This document shows, piece by piece, positions 34,398-41,785 of a DNA stretch of 64,000 nucleotides (the stretch's first letter is position 1; every line of letters starts with the position of its first letter). The DNA is from UBA5314 sp964635975 (lineage in GTDB: Bacteria > Bacillota > Syntrophomonadia > Syntrophomonadales > Syntrophomonadaceae). The DNA lies in the NCBI GenBank assembly GCA_964635975.1, contig CAZWPO010000004.1, forward strand, positions 1 through 64,000. Reading direction: 5' to 3'. Under the pieces are notes generated by a model, which made no database searches, was not told the origin of the DNA, and was given only the letters and a program-made list of their open reading frames with translations. Made by a program: the position numbers and the translations under genes.

Positions 34398-35492
34398 TCA
34401 GCACTTTTCCAGGAAAATGAACTCCAGGTTATCCGCCGCCTTTTCAATTTTAAATCGTTTATAGCCCAACTTCTCATACAAAGCCAGGTTTTTTTCGCTC
34501 AAATAACCGGTAAAGAGTTCATATCTGAGGCCCTCAAAGCACCTCTCAATAGCCGCCATCAGCTTTTTTGCCAGGCCACGATTCTGATAATCAGGATGCA
34601 CCATCAGCTTGCCTATGTAGCAGGTGCCTTCCTTTTCGTAGGCCCGTACCGACCCAATGATCCTTCCACCTTCACTGAGTTTTAAAATAACTGACTTTTG
34701 GGCTTCTTCCTTCACACTTTGAATCGTCTGCGTCAGCGGAGGGATATTAAAGTCATTGTACAGAGTCGCTTCACTTTGATAAGCCAGCTGCTGCAAACTC
34801 AAAATTTCTTCAAGGTCACTAATATCGGCTACTTCAGCACTGGGTATGCCGTACATGTGCCCAAGATCTGCCTCCCATTCTTTAAGCCCTTCTCGCAAGC
34901 GTTCGGATAGTGTCATCATTATCGCTCCCTTCCTGCTTTCCCAATCCTCTCGAATAATGGCATACTGTTTAACATCCCAGTACTTATTTTTTGAATACAT
35001 TCGTTGCCTTAGTATCCCTTCATACTTCATCCCAGCTTTTTGCATAACCCTGCCGGACGCTTCATTGGGGAGAAAATGAACTGCCTCCACTCTGTTCAAA
35101 TTCATTTCACCGAAAGCAAACTCTATCAAGCGTTCAACTGCCTCAGTCATAATGCCCTGACCCCAGTATCTATTTGCCAGGGCATAGCCGATTGATGCGC
35201 ACGAATTAGCTTCGTCAAGCTTGACAAATCCCATAGACCCTATTAGGCGACTGCTTTCTTTTAACTCAATCCCCCATTCCCCGGCTTCATCTTTTTGGTA
35301 GCGATCCAGCGTCCACATGATAAAAATGAGTGAATCGTCGAGCGCCTTGTGAGCATCCCACATGACATAGCGGGCTACCTCCTGATCGCTGGCATACTCA
35401 AACATATCCGGCGCATCGGAAGTCTTTAATCTACGCAGGATCAATCTCGCTGTCGCCAGCCTGGGATTGCCCCGGAACTTTAATTCATCCAC
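34398..35492 (-). CDS. Tandem GNAT acetyltransferase fusion (RimJ/RimL-type plus GNAT)
   Basis: A 364-residue protein of two acetyltransferase domains. Residues 1-185 are of RimJ/RimL type: LATARLILRRLKTSDAPDMFEYASD, GYALANRYWGQGIMTEAV and NEASGRVMQKAGMKYEG. Residues 210-364 are a standard GNAT domain: VADISDLEEILSLQQLAYQSEA, KLMVHPDYQNRGLAKKLMAAIE and YEKLGYKRF. An internal MM at about 191-192 could allow separate translation of the second domain. The first type modifies protein N-termini or small amines; the acceptors here are unknown. The start is GTG at 35492 with GGGAGG upstream. Terminator-like sequence at 35513-35547 precedes it, so it has its own promoter. The GNAT gene at 33819-34331 follows 66 bases downstream on the same strand. 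Confidence 0.85.
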   Translation of the reverse strand: MDELKFRGNPRLATARLILRRLKTSDAPDMFEYASDQEVARYVMWDAHKALDDSLIFIMWTLDRYQKDEAGEWGIELKESSRLIGSMGFVKLDEANSCASIGYALANRYWGQGIMTEAVERLIEFAFGEMNLNRVEAVHFLPNEASGRVMQKAGMKYEGILRQRMYSKNKYWDVKQYAIIREDWESRKGAIMMTLSERLREGLKEWEADLGHMYGIPSAEVADISDLEEILSLQQLAYQSEATLYNDFNIPPLTQTIQSVKEEAQKSVILKLSEGGRIIGSVRAYEKEGTCYIGKLMVHPDYQNRGLAKKLMAAIERCFEGLRYELFTGYLSEKNLALYEKLGYKRFKIEKAADNLEFIFLEKC

Positions 35493-35512
35493 GGTATAAA
35501 CCTCCCAAAGGC

Positions 35513-35547
35513 AAAAACCCGCGTAAGTCCTTGTGACTCCGCGGGTT
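35513..35547 (-). terminator. Terminator (minus strand) after the thioesterase gene
   Basis: Arms AACCCGCG (35516-35523) and CGCGGGTT (35540-35547) with inner AGTC/GACT pairing. On the minus strand it ends in a run of five T. 35548-35669 holds nothing else. Confidence 0.7.
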
Positions 35548-35669
35548 ATTTTCCACGTGTAAGGCCTGGCAGCCCCTATGCAGCTCGGGCAAACCTGCCT
35601 TTATGCATACTCACCTTTGGCAATATTTTTCCATATCACCTTCAGCCTGTCAATGCCTTGCCTGCCAAT

Positions 35670-36107
35670 TTATCTATATATTACATACTGGCCTTCAAAT
35701 CTGGCCCCAATTTTATCGCCTTCTTTGCAATCCACCTGCAGGTCGATTCTAGCCCGGCCAAACTTTTTATATGTAGCTATGAGCCTCTCCACCCGCCGCT
35801 CTTCAATTCTACATTCTGCCGTGAAGTCGTTCGTCATTGGCAGCAAGTAATTTATACTGCCTTTCTGAATAACCAGATGCGAGTTCGGATCATATTCATG
35901 CGTACTGGCAAAAGCGGCTGCCCAGCCGCAGATGGTAGCAAGACTGCTTATGCTGCCTCCAAAGGCCGTTTTGGTGTGGTTTACATTCGGCTCAAAGCTC
36001 GCCTTTATCTTTACCAGAGATGGAGAAAACTCGATGACTTTAAAGCCCATCTTCTCTGTTATTGGAATATTCATGTACAAATACTTTTCAAATTCCGTTG
36101 GATTCAT
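35670..36107 (-). CDS. Hot-dog thioesterase (YiiD C-terminal domain family)
   Basis: A 145-residue hot-dog-fold protein resembling the YiiD_C thioesterase family. The segment VNHTKTAFGGSISSLATICGWAAAF (about 42-66) carries the central helix and the conserved FGGS turn, followed by HLVIQKGSINYLLPMTNDFTAECRI. These proteins cleave acyl-CoA or acyl-ACP thioesters; the chain-length preference is unknown. The start is ATG at 36107 behind GGAGG. It is monocistronic with a terminator at 35513. The 36108-36263 region upstream contains only its promoter region. Confidence 0.8.
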   Translation of the reverse strand: MNPTEFEKYLYMNIPITEKMGFKVIEFSPSLVKIKASFEPNVNHTKTAFGGSISSLATICGWAAAFASTHEYDPNSHLVIQKGSINYLLPMTNDFTAECRIEERRVERLIATYKKFGRARIDLQVDCKEGDKIGARFEGQYVIYR

Positions 36108-36263
36108 AAACTGCCTCCGCTGTCGTGTAGTAAAACACTATGTGTACATTGTTGATTATTGCATTTCAGTTATAATCATGCAATTGTAAGATACACATCT
36201 GGAGCAAGGATAAATTCTGCAAGCATTCAATCCCTTACTCTCCTTAAAAACCGCTCATAATAC

Positions 36264-36304
36264 AAAAAGAAATTCCCGCAGAATGAACGTATTTCCACGG
36301 GAAT
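36264..36304 (-). terminator. Terminator (minus strand) of the CBO0543-like gene
   Basis: Arms ATTCCCG (36272-36278) and CGGGAAT (36298-36304). On the minus strand the stem is followed by TTTCTTTTTG. Confidence 0.7.
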
Positions 36305-36347
36305 AATCTAGCGGATGGACACGGTATTATTAATTATCAATAAGGCC

Positions 36348-36977
36348 CTATGTTTTGTTGCCCCCGCCAAAAAAGCGTTTAAAAGCAGGTGAGACCAGGT
36401 GGTGCTCATCACCATCGGCCTCAACTCTGGTCTTGTCACCTTCCGGAACCGGCTGGTCAAGAATCACCTGGTGCAGGTATCTTAAGGCAAATCCTACCAG
36501 GGCAATGATCAAAAAGGAGTAAAAATAATTCGACTTGATCAGCTGATACATATTCAACCATTTTAGAATGGGCTGTACAATGAATGCAACTGAGAATGCC
36601 GCTGCCAGGTTGGCCCACGAAAATGATTTCCAGGTTCTATAATACTGATAGATCAGCATGTAGGTAACCGGCAAAAGCGAATAGGACATGGCGAAAGCTC
36701 TTTGGCTGTAAGGAAACAGGCTGTAGGGATATCTCCACCAAATAAGGTTTAGGCCCAATTGGCTTATAAAAGAATCCACAACCAAGATCATCAGCCCAAA
36801 GGAAAGGATCTGGGCAATTCGGCCCCTATCTACTAATTTCCACCATATGATCCAGGGTAGGATAAGCATTATTACCAGTAAAACCCACTGAAAAGAGATC
36901 ACCTTATCATACCAATCTACTATGCGCAAGGCCAGAACTTGCTCTGATAATAAACGTATCTGTTGTTCTATGGACAT
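36348..36977 (-). CDS. CBO0543-like integral membrane protein
   Basis: A 209-residue membrane protein with about five hydrophobic helices (about 27-45, 56-73, 99-112, 121-136 and 149-170). Motifs are WIIWWKLVDRGRIAQILSFGLM, WWRYPYSLFPYSQRAFAMSYSLLPVTYMLIYQYYRTWKSF and a polar C-terminal tail (GDKTRVEADGDEHH). This pattern matches the CBO0543 family of Firmicute membrane proteins of unknown function. The start is ATG at 36977. It is monocistronic with a terminator at 36264. There is no indication of enzymatic activity. Confidence 0.65.
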   Translation of the reverse strand: MSIEQQIRLLSEQVLALRIVDWYDKVISFQWVLLVIMLILPWIIWWKLVDRGRIAQILSFGLMILVVDSFISQLGLNLIWWRYPYSLFPYSQRAFAMSYSLLPVTYMLIYQYYRTWKSFSWANLAAAFSVAFIVQPILKWLNMYQLIKSNYFYSFLIIALVGFALRYLHQVILDQPVPEGDKTRVEADGDEHHLVSPAFKRFFGGGNKT

Positions 36978-37356
36978 AAAATCACTCCCTTGGCTCTTAT
37001 CTTTTCACCACGCACTATAATTATGCAGAATATGTAAAGGTAGTCTTGATCGGGCACGGACTTCTCAGATTAACATGGTAAAATATAATTAGTTTTGGAT
37101 TTATGTTAATCTTCGGGAAGACAGAGCTTTAAAAGTTCGAAGCCAGCAAAGAGAATTCTCCAAGTATTTTAAGCTGTTTATGATGTGACACCGCAGTGAT
37201 GATCTAAATAAACGATGACCGCTTCTGGCAGAATTAAAGAAGCTGATTACGTAATAAGCGCCGGGAAACTGTGTAAGCGCTGATCCCCATCTCCCAGCGG
37301 AGCCGACAACAGACAATTTTCTCTGTAAAAAGCCGAATCAAAAAGGAGGTAAAGCT
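36978..37356. other. Intergenic region between divergent CBO0543-like and GyrI-like genes
   Basis: 379 bases. I see promoter-like AT stretches near 37080-37100 and an AAAAAGGAGG ribosome site just before 37357. Short open frames here have neither ribosome sites nor protein-like composition. No RNA gene recognised. Confidence 0.4.
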
Positions 37357-37815
37357 ATGTATTTTGATCTCAAAGTTGAGGAACAGACTGCTCAGGCAGC
37401 AATGTCCGTCAGGTTAAGAACTTCAGTGGAAAACCTGCCCCGGATTATCGGTGAGAGCTACGGTAAGATAGCGGCTTATCTGGCAGAAATGGGAGTTCAA
37501 CCTCAGTTTGCCCCGTACACCGCCTACTACAATATGGATATGCAGGACCTGGACGTAGAAATGGGTTTCCCAGTCGATAAGGCACTGCCCGATCAAGGAG
37601 ATATCAAGGTGGTCCAAATTCCAGCAGGCAAGGTAGTGTCGTGCATGTACAAGGGTCCATATAGTCAGATGGAAGAGCCCTATAATGAAATCATGAAATG
37701 GATTGAAAACAATGGCTATATATTGGCCGGGGTATATTTCGAATATTACTTCAATTCACCTGAAGAAGTCCCGGAAAGCGAACTTCTCACCAAAATTGTA
37801 CTGCCATTAAAATAA
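37357..37815 (+). CDS. GyrI-like/AraC effector-binding domain protein
   Basis: A 152-residue stand-alone GyrI-like small-molecule-binding domain (SHS2 duplication): EEQTAQAAMSVRLRTSVENLPRIIGESYGKIAAYLAEMG (N half), the middle YYNMDMQDLDVEMGFPVDKALP, then VVQIPAGKVVSCMYKGPYSQMEEPYNEIMKWIENNGY. A conserved acidic residue in GVYFEYYFNSPEEVPESELLTKI (Glu near 127) is typical of the ligand pocket. Such domains bind hydrophobic ligands or hydrolyse certain toxins. There is no DNA-binding domain. An AAAAAGGAGG site precedes the ATG. The TfoX_C-like selenoprotein gene begins 33 bases downstream, so the two are probably cotranscribed. Confidence 0.85.
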   Translation: MYFDLKVEEQTAQAAMSVRLRTSVENLPRIIGESYGKIAAYLAEMGVQPQFAPYTAYYNMDMQDLDVEMGFPVDKALPDQGDIKVVQIPAGKVVSCMYKGPYSQMEEPYNEIMKWIENNGYILAGVYFEYYFNSPEEVPESELLTKIVLPLK

Positions 37816-37848
37816 TCCACCGGCTCTAATTTTCGATGAGGTATGAAT

Positions 37849-38121
37849 ATGAAAAGACTTAGCGAACTTACAAACATAGGCAAGGTCATGGAACAGCGGC
37901 TTTTTAAGGTCGGTATCAAAGATGCCGAGACCCTCCTGGCGATAGGCAGTAAAGAGGCTTTTTTGCGACTACGCTTCCTGGAAGGAGATACTTGATTCAG
38001 CTCCCTTTGCGGCCTGGAGGGCGCAGTACAGGGGATTAGATGGCATGACCTGAGCGTTGAAGATAAAGCGGAATTAAAGGAATTTTTCGATTCCTTTAGA
38101 GAAGATCGACGGGGACAATAA
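37849..38121 (+). CDS. Predicted selenoprotein: TfoX C-terminal domain family protein
   Basis: Read through UGA (37993-37995), this gives 90 residues that match the TfoX C-terminal domain from end to end: LSELTNIGKVMEQRLFKVGIKDAETLLAIGSKEAFLRLRFLEGDT, Sec49, then FSSLCGLEGAVQGIRWHDLSVEDKAELKEFFDSF. From memory of the family, this position is commonly cysteine (..(A/V)C..ML.ALEGA..), so selenocysteine replaces cysteine. A stem-loop (38003-38033) follows the UGA. Neither part alone is a plausible gene: the first ends mid-domain and the second lacks a start. The ATG at 37849 has GATGAGGT upstream; ATG 37843 is an alternative. TfoX-type domains are linked to competence regulation in Proteobacteria, while short Firmicute members are of unknown role. 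The last residues and stop codon are supplied by the palindrome at 38111-38133. Confidence 0.72.
38003..38033 (+). promoter_or_regulatory. SECIS-like stem-loop of the TfoX_C-like gene
   Basis: TGC (38008-38010) pairs with GCA (38023-38025), a bulged G follows, then GCC (38012-38014) pairs with GGC (38020-38022). The loop is TGGAG, starting 19 bases after the UGA. CCCT (38003-38006) with AGGG (38030-38033) can add an outer stem. Distance and a G near the loop start fit bacterial SECIS rules; the stem is weaker than that at 20918. Confidence 0.5.
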
Positions 38122-38133
38122 TATATTGTCCCC
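38111..38133. repeat. Perfect palindrome, 10-bp arms, left copy
   Basis: GGGGACAATA and TATTGTCCCC around ATA. An identical copy, including one flanking base on each side, lies at 38288-38310. The stop codon of the TfoX_C-like gene (38119-38121) is inside it. Confidence 0.85.
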
Positions 38134-38287
38134 TCAGACCGTCAAAAAAGCCAAATATCTGTGTCACTGCACAAAGCCCGCTCAATCAACGTATTCCATA
38201 TACGCCTCAATCACGGGCTTTGCTTGTTCCTTGATCTTCGACTTTTTTGCTCGCTCTGCCAGGGTGTCAACTTCTTTGACACCCTGC
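38134..38287. other. Hairpin-rich segment between two identical palindromes
   Basis: Contains CAAAGCCCG (38172-38180)/CGGGCTTTG (38214-38222) enclosing CGTAT/ATACG and two CTCAATCA direct repeats, then AGGGTGTCAA (38261-38270)/TTGACACCCT (38276-38285). No reading frame looks real. It resembles a non-autonomous REP/MITE-type unit or a structured RNA. Confidence 0.5.
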
Positions 38288-38310
38288 GGGGACAATAATA
38301 TATTGTCCCC
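38288..38310. repeat. Perfect palindrome, 10-bp arms, right copy
   Basis: Identical to 38111-38133. It lies just beyond the end of the DUF3795 gene and could act as its terminator-like hairpin. Confidence 0.85.
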
Positions 38311-38328
38311 TGTCTAAATCTATAAGCA

Positions 38329-38613
38329 TCATAAACTGCTTTTCAGCCTATCCACTCTCGTTTTTACCCCTTGCGCATGCTCTTCGTCGCTCATGCTTGG
38401 GTCTTTATATTCCAGGAACAACTTGCAGGGCAATGCGTCGCAATGACCACAATGTAAAAAACTGCGCTGGTTTACACAGCAGTCATACAGGGCGCAGTTA
38501 TCCACCTTCATCTCCGCAATCCAAAAAGGTTTTCCCTCGACCTTAGCGCATCCCTGACAACTCTTCCCCAGAAACTCACAATCATCGCACAATATACCGC
38601 AGGCGCTTAGCAT
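38329..38613 (-). CDS. DUF3795 cysteine-rich protein
   Basis: A 94-residue protein with eleven cysteines: CGILCDDCEFLGKSCQGCAK at the N-terminus, CALYDCCVNQRSFLHCGHCDALPCKLF in the middle and a helical tail (SDEEHAQGVKTRVDRLKSSL). This matches DUF3795, small putative zinc- or metal-binding proteins of unknown function. The start is ATG at 38613 with GGATTGGAGTGAT upstream. Its promoter (TTTACA at 38686-38681, TATAAT at 38662-38657 on the minus strand) is followed at once by a 28-base palindrome containing a LexA-type GAAC-N4-GTTC core, so it may be part of the SOS response or another repressor's regulon. Confidence 0.8.
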   Translation of the reverse strand: MLSACGILCDDCEFLGKSCQGCAKVEGKPFWIAEMKVDNCALYDCCVNQRSFLHCGHCDALPCKLFLEYKDPSMSDEEHAQGVKTRVDRLKSSL

Positions 38614-38629
38614 AATATCACTCCAATCC

Positions 38630-38686
38630 TAGTCGTAGAACATTTGTTCTACGACTATTATAAAATTAGTAGGTAGGATATGTAAA
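38630..38686 (-). promoter_or_regulatory. DUF3795 promoter with LexA-like palindromic operator
   Basis: Minus-strand TTTACA-N18-TATAAT, then a palindrome at 38630-38657 with 13-bp arms (TAGTCGTAGAACA) and a TT centre. The core GAACATTTGTTC fits the Firmicute LexA/DinR box GAAC-N4-GTTC. The remaining sequence up to the MBL gene (38687-38907) is AT-rich without a gene. Confidence 0.6.
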
Positions 38687-38907
38687 CAATAAACTGCTCT
38701 TTCCATAAATGTTCCTAAATGGATTAGATTACTTTGCGAGACAGAGCGACAGCATCAAAGAGCTTGATGTACAAAATGGTAATACACATTGGGGGTCAGG
38801 AATAACAGGAGCTCTTATCCGCTAAATAATTTATACTATATAAAGACGACATCTCCCAAGAAATAGAGAGCAGTGCATCAATCGCTGTAATGAAGGAGGA
38901 CAATTTA

Positions 38908-39888
38908 ATGATCGAACAAGTTCGGGAAAATATTTACCGTATTGAAATTCCTCTTCCCCAAAATCCTCTTAAAGCTTTGAATTCATATTATATCCGAGGT
39001 TCCAATAGAAGCCTGCTAATAGACACCGGATTCAACCGTGAAGAGTGCCGGACGGTTATGGACCGGGCTATCGAAGAACTGGATATTGAACTGCATGAAA
39101 CCGACATCCTGGTTACTCATATACACGCCGATCATTCCGGTCTGGCCGGGTATCTCTCCCGCCCTGAGACAGAAATATACAGTGGTGAATTCACAAAATA
39201 CGGCCTTTTTGATTTGAGCCGCCTTCCCAGGTTTTATATCGAGTGGATAAAGCAAAGCGGCCTCATAGAAATGGGATTAAGCCCGGATCCCATGGTTCAT
39301 CCGGGTTTTCGATACCGCAGTGAAGCCTTGAATGTTTCAGTAGTGGAAGACGGTGTCATGCTCAAAGTAGGAGACTATGAATTAAGGTGCATCAATACCA
39401 GCGGCCACGCTCCCGACCATATGTGCCTGTATGATGAAAAGCATAAACTGCTGTTCAGCGGCGACCATATCCTGGGTGGGATTACTCCCAACAACACTAT
39501 CTGGCAGGCTCCCTGGACCATCCAGACCGACTACCTGGGGGATTATTTTAAAAGCCTGGAGAAAATCGAAAGATTGGATATTGAGCTGACTCTTCCGGGA
39601 CACAGGGCGCTTATAAAGGACTGCCGCAAGCGCATAGAAGAATTGAAAACTCATCACCAAAACCGTTTGAACAACATCCTCGATATTCTGGGGAATAAAT
39701 CCCTAAACGGCGCCCAGGTGGCCAGCCAGATGCACTGGGATATAGACGTGAAGAAGTGGGAGGATTTTCCTAAAGCGCAAAAGCTTTTCGCCTCCGGGGA
39801 AGCGCTTTCCCACCTGTCCCACCTGGTGTTTATCGGAGTGCTGGAAAAAGAGCTGAAAGACGGAGTGGTTTATTATCGAAAAGTCTGA
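38908..39888 (+). CDS. MBL-fold metallo-hydrolase
   Basis: A 326-residue MBL-fold protein with LVTHIHADHSGLAGYL (HxHxDH, about 73-80), TSGHAPDHMCLYD (about 166), FSGDHILGGITPN (bridging Asp about 184) and LPGHRALI (His about 231). A C-terminal winged-helix-like extension (about 245-326) includes HWDIDVKKWEDFPKAQKLFASGEALSHLSHL, as in lactonase/LACTB2-like and flavodiiron-like relatives. This larger form is frequent in Firmicutes; the substrate is unknown. ATG 38908 is chosen with AAGGAGG upstream, over ATG 38890. It converges on the nitronate monooxygenase gene. Confidence 0.87.
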   Translation: MIEQVRENIYRIEIPLPQNPLKALNSYYIRGSNRSLLIDTGFNREECRTVMDRAIEELDIELHETDILVTHIHADHSGLAGYLSRPETEIYSGEFTKYGLFDLSRLPRFYIEWIKQSGLIEMGLSPDPMVHPGFRYRSEALNVSVVEDGVMLKVGDYELRCINTSGHAPDHMCLYDEKHKLLFSGDHILGGITPNNTIWQAPWTIQTDYLGDYFKSLEKIERLDIELTLPGHRALIKDCRKRIEELKTHHQNRLNNILDILGNKSLNGAQVASQMHWDIDVKKWEDFPKAQKLFASGEALSHLSHLVFIGVLEKELKDGVVYYRKV

Positions 39889-39928
39889 TATCACTCTGCC
39901 GCGATTAATTCGCACGAAAACAACGGGC

Positions 39929-40897
39929 TTAGAAAATCCCGGAGACTCTCCGTATTATGGACTGGGCCTCGGCAACCATACTATCCAGCAATTCCTGGCA
40001 GCTTACAATATTATTTATGAAGCCTATTGATTGTCCTACCATAAAAGCAGCGTTATCAATGTCGCCAGTCATCCAATCTCGCTTGGTCCTCTGGCCGGTA
40101 ATTAATGGAAAAATATCTTCGAAACTAGCCCCTTTTTCTTCCATTTCCAGTATTTGCTGCACTAGCGCATTATTCAAAGCCCGTCCCTGTAGATTGAAGG
40201 TTTTATCTATTAACACCGTATCTGTTTCCTGTCGATTGATCAATTCTTCCCAAATATTTTGATGCACCTGGCACTCCCTTGTTCCTATAAACCTGGTGGC
40301 CATCATAATTCCATCCGCACCCAGCGCCAGTGCAGCAGCCAGACCCCTGCCGTCGGCAATACCTCCGCCAGCCACTACGGGAATCCTGACTGATTCCGCT
40401 ACTCGCGGCCAGATTATCAGGGACGTTATGTCATCCGCAGGAGGGTGACCACCAGCTTCAAAGCCTATTACAATCACTCCGTCATAACCCATTTTTTCAG
40501 CAGTAATCGCATGCCTTACCGAGCCTACCTTGTGAAATACCTTTATACCAGCCGCGTGCAGCATGCCCAGGTACTCCCGAGCTGGCCGGGCTGTAACTTC
40601 TACCATACTCACCTTTTCATCACAGCACACCTGGAAGTAATCCGCTAAAGTCTGCTGTGAAATCCTTAGTGAAGGCAGCATATTGATATTTACCCCAAAT
40701 GGCTTGTCTGTAAGTTCCCTGGCTTTTTTAACAGCCTGACGCAGTTCTTCCCCAGAATCATAATTAGCAGCAGTGATATTGCCCAGCCCGCCGGCATTGG
40801 ATATTGCTGCGGCCAATTCCGGAGTCGCCAACCACAACATTCCGCCGCATATGATAGGTTTTTCGATTCCAAGCATCTCAGTAATCTTCGTCTTCAT
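39929..40897 (-). CDS. Nitronate monooxygenase / FabK-like flavin-dependent TIM-barrel enzyme
   Basis: A 322-residue FMN TIM barrel of the 2-nitropropane dioxygenase family: KPIICGGMLWLATPELAAAISNAGGLGNI at the start, GVNINML, VFHKVGSVRHAITAEKMGYDGVIVIGFEAGGH (His and phosphate-binding loop near 145-155), VVAGGGIADGRGLAAALALGADGIMMATRF (second phosphate loop). The group includes nitronate monooxygenases and the enoyl-ACP reductase FabK, and many members are uncharacterised. FabK is a real alternative, but no fatty-acid synthesis genes are adjacent. The start is ATG at 40897 behind AGGAGATT. The hypothetical membrane protein gene upstream is 60 bases away on the same strand. Confidence 0.87.
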   Translation of the reverse strand: MKTKITEMLGIEKPIICGGMLWLATPELAAAISNAGGLGNITAANYDSGEELRQAVKKARELTDKPFGVNINMLPSLRISQQTLADYFQVCCDEKVSMVEVTARPAREYLGMLHAAGIKVFHKVGSVRHAITAEKMGYDGVIVIGFEAGGHPPADDITSLIIWPRVAESVRIPVVAGGGIADGRGLAAALALGADGIMMATRFIGTRECQVHQNIWEELINRQETDTVLIDKTFNLQGRALNNALVQQILEMEEKGASFEDIFPLITGQRTKRDWMTGDIDNAAFMVGQSIGFINNIVSCQELLDSMVAEAQSIIRRVSGIF

Positions 40898-40957
40898 AAA
40901 TAATCTCCTATCCTTACAAGTAAAAAGTATAATCTTATTCTTTGCTATAGCAACAAT

Positions 40958-41701
40958 CTAATTAATATTATGAACCGGCTGATCATGGTTAAAGTATTCC
41001 ACAAGCCGCTGCGCTGCCGGCATTTCCCCGTAAGGTATCGGCACATTTACGGTTTCATATTGAAGACCAGCCCTGCTTGGAAATGAATAGGTAAATTCGA
41101 TGATCGGAATATCTGCTGATATGATTCGGACTGATTCCAGGCGAGTGTTGATATGCCCCCAGGAATGAAGTACTTTGTTGAGATAGAGCCCGTCGGCTGA
41201 TATATATACTTCTGCATTGCCAGACCGGTTGCGCCTGGCGGTCATGCGTATGCTAATAATAGCTGTGATCCCGATGATAACGATCAAACCTATCATCGCT
41301 AAAAAGGTAGCTGGCCCCCCGCCCTCCGGGTCTATAATTAAAAATACCACTCCAAAAAATATAGCAAAAGCTGCTATTATATAGAACAACATCTTCTTAT
41401 CCGCGGCGTCGCGAGTCTCTTCTTCCCGCGCGTATTCAGCCCACAATCCCGGGTCATAGCTCCAGTGAATAATTATGTCGCGGCCTTGTTCAAAATCATC
41501 CATCAGTTTGGACCGTTTGTAAAACATAACTGCCACCGGTATTGATGTCAAAAAAAAGAGCAGTCCGACCATTATAAGAGCGCCGCCGCCGTCCATCATA
41601 TCTATGGCTCCAAATACTGGAACCAGTATCATAGCAAGGCCCAGCAGCCCGAAACCCAGTGTTATCCAGATATTTCGCCGCTGTGGATTCGATGCTATCA
41701 T
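40958..41701 (-). CDS. Four-helix membrane protein of unknown function
   Basis: A 247-residue protein with two pairs of hydrophobic helices (about 11-31, 38-58, 103-121 and 129-149). A charged loop between the pairs contains WSYDPGLWAEYAREEETRD. A soluble C-terminal region of about 100 residues (NAEVYISADGLYLNKVLHSWGHINTRLESVRII...) looks like a PH-like beta domain. I do not recognise a named family. It lies between the LCP gene and the nitronate monooxygenase gene on the same strand. The start is ATG at 41701; the ribosome site is weak. Confidence 0.7.
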   Translation of the reverse strand: MIASNPQRRNIWITLGFGLLGLAMILVPVFGAIDMMDGGGALIMVGLLFFLTSIPVAVMFYKRSKLMDDFEQGRDIIIHWSYDPGLWAEYAREEETRDAADKKMLFYIIAAFAIFFGVVFLIIDPEGGGPATFLAMIGLIVIIGITAIISIRMTARRNRSGNAEVYISADGLYLNKVLHSWGHINTRLESVRIISADIPIIEFTYSFPSRAGLQYETVNVPIPYGEMPAAQRLVEYFNHDQPVHNIN

Positions 41702-41785
41702 ATGCCGCCAACCCCTTCTAGCCTATAATCGTAATGATTAAGAATTAACCGTCCCCGGCTTTTATCCTTCCTTACTCCCACGCAT

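Noticed and set aside
37101..37316. 71-codon minus-strand open frame between the CBO0543-like and GyrI-like genes
   Set aside because: No ribosome site, no family resemblance and located in promoter sequence of the GyrI-like gene.
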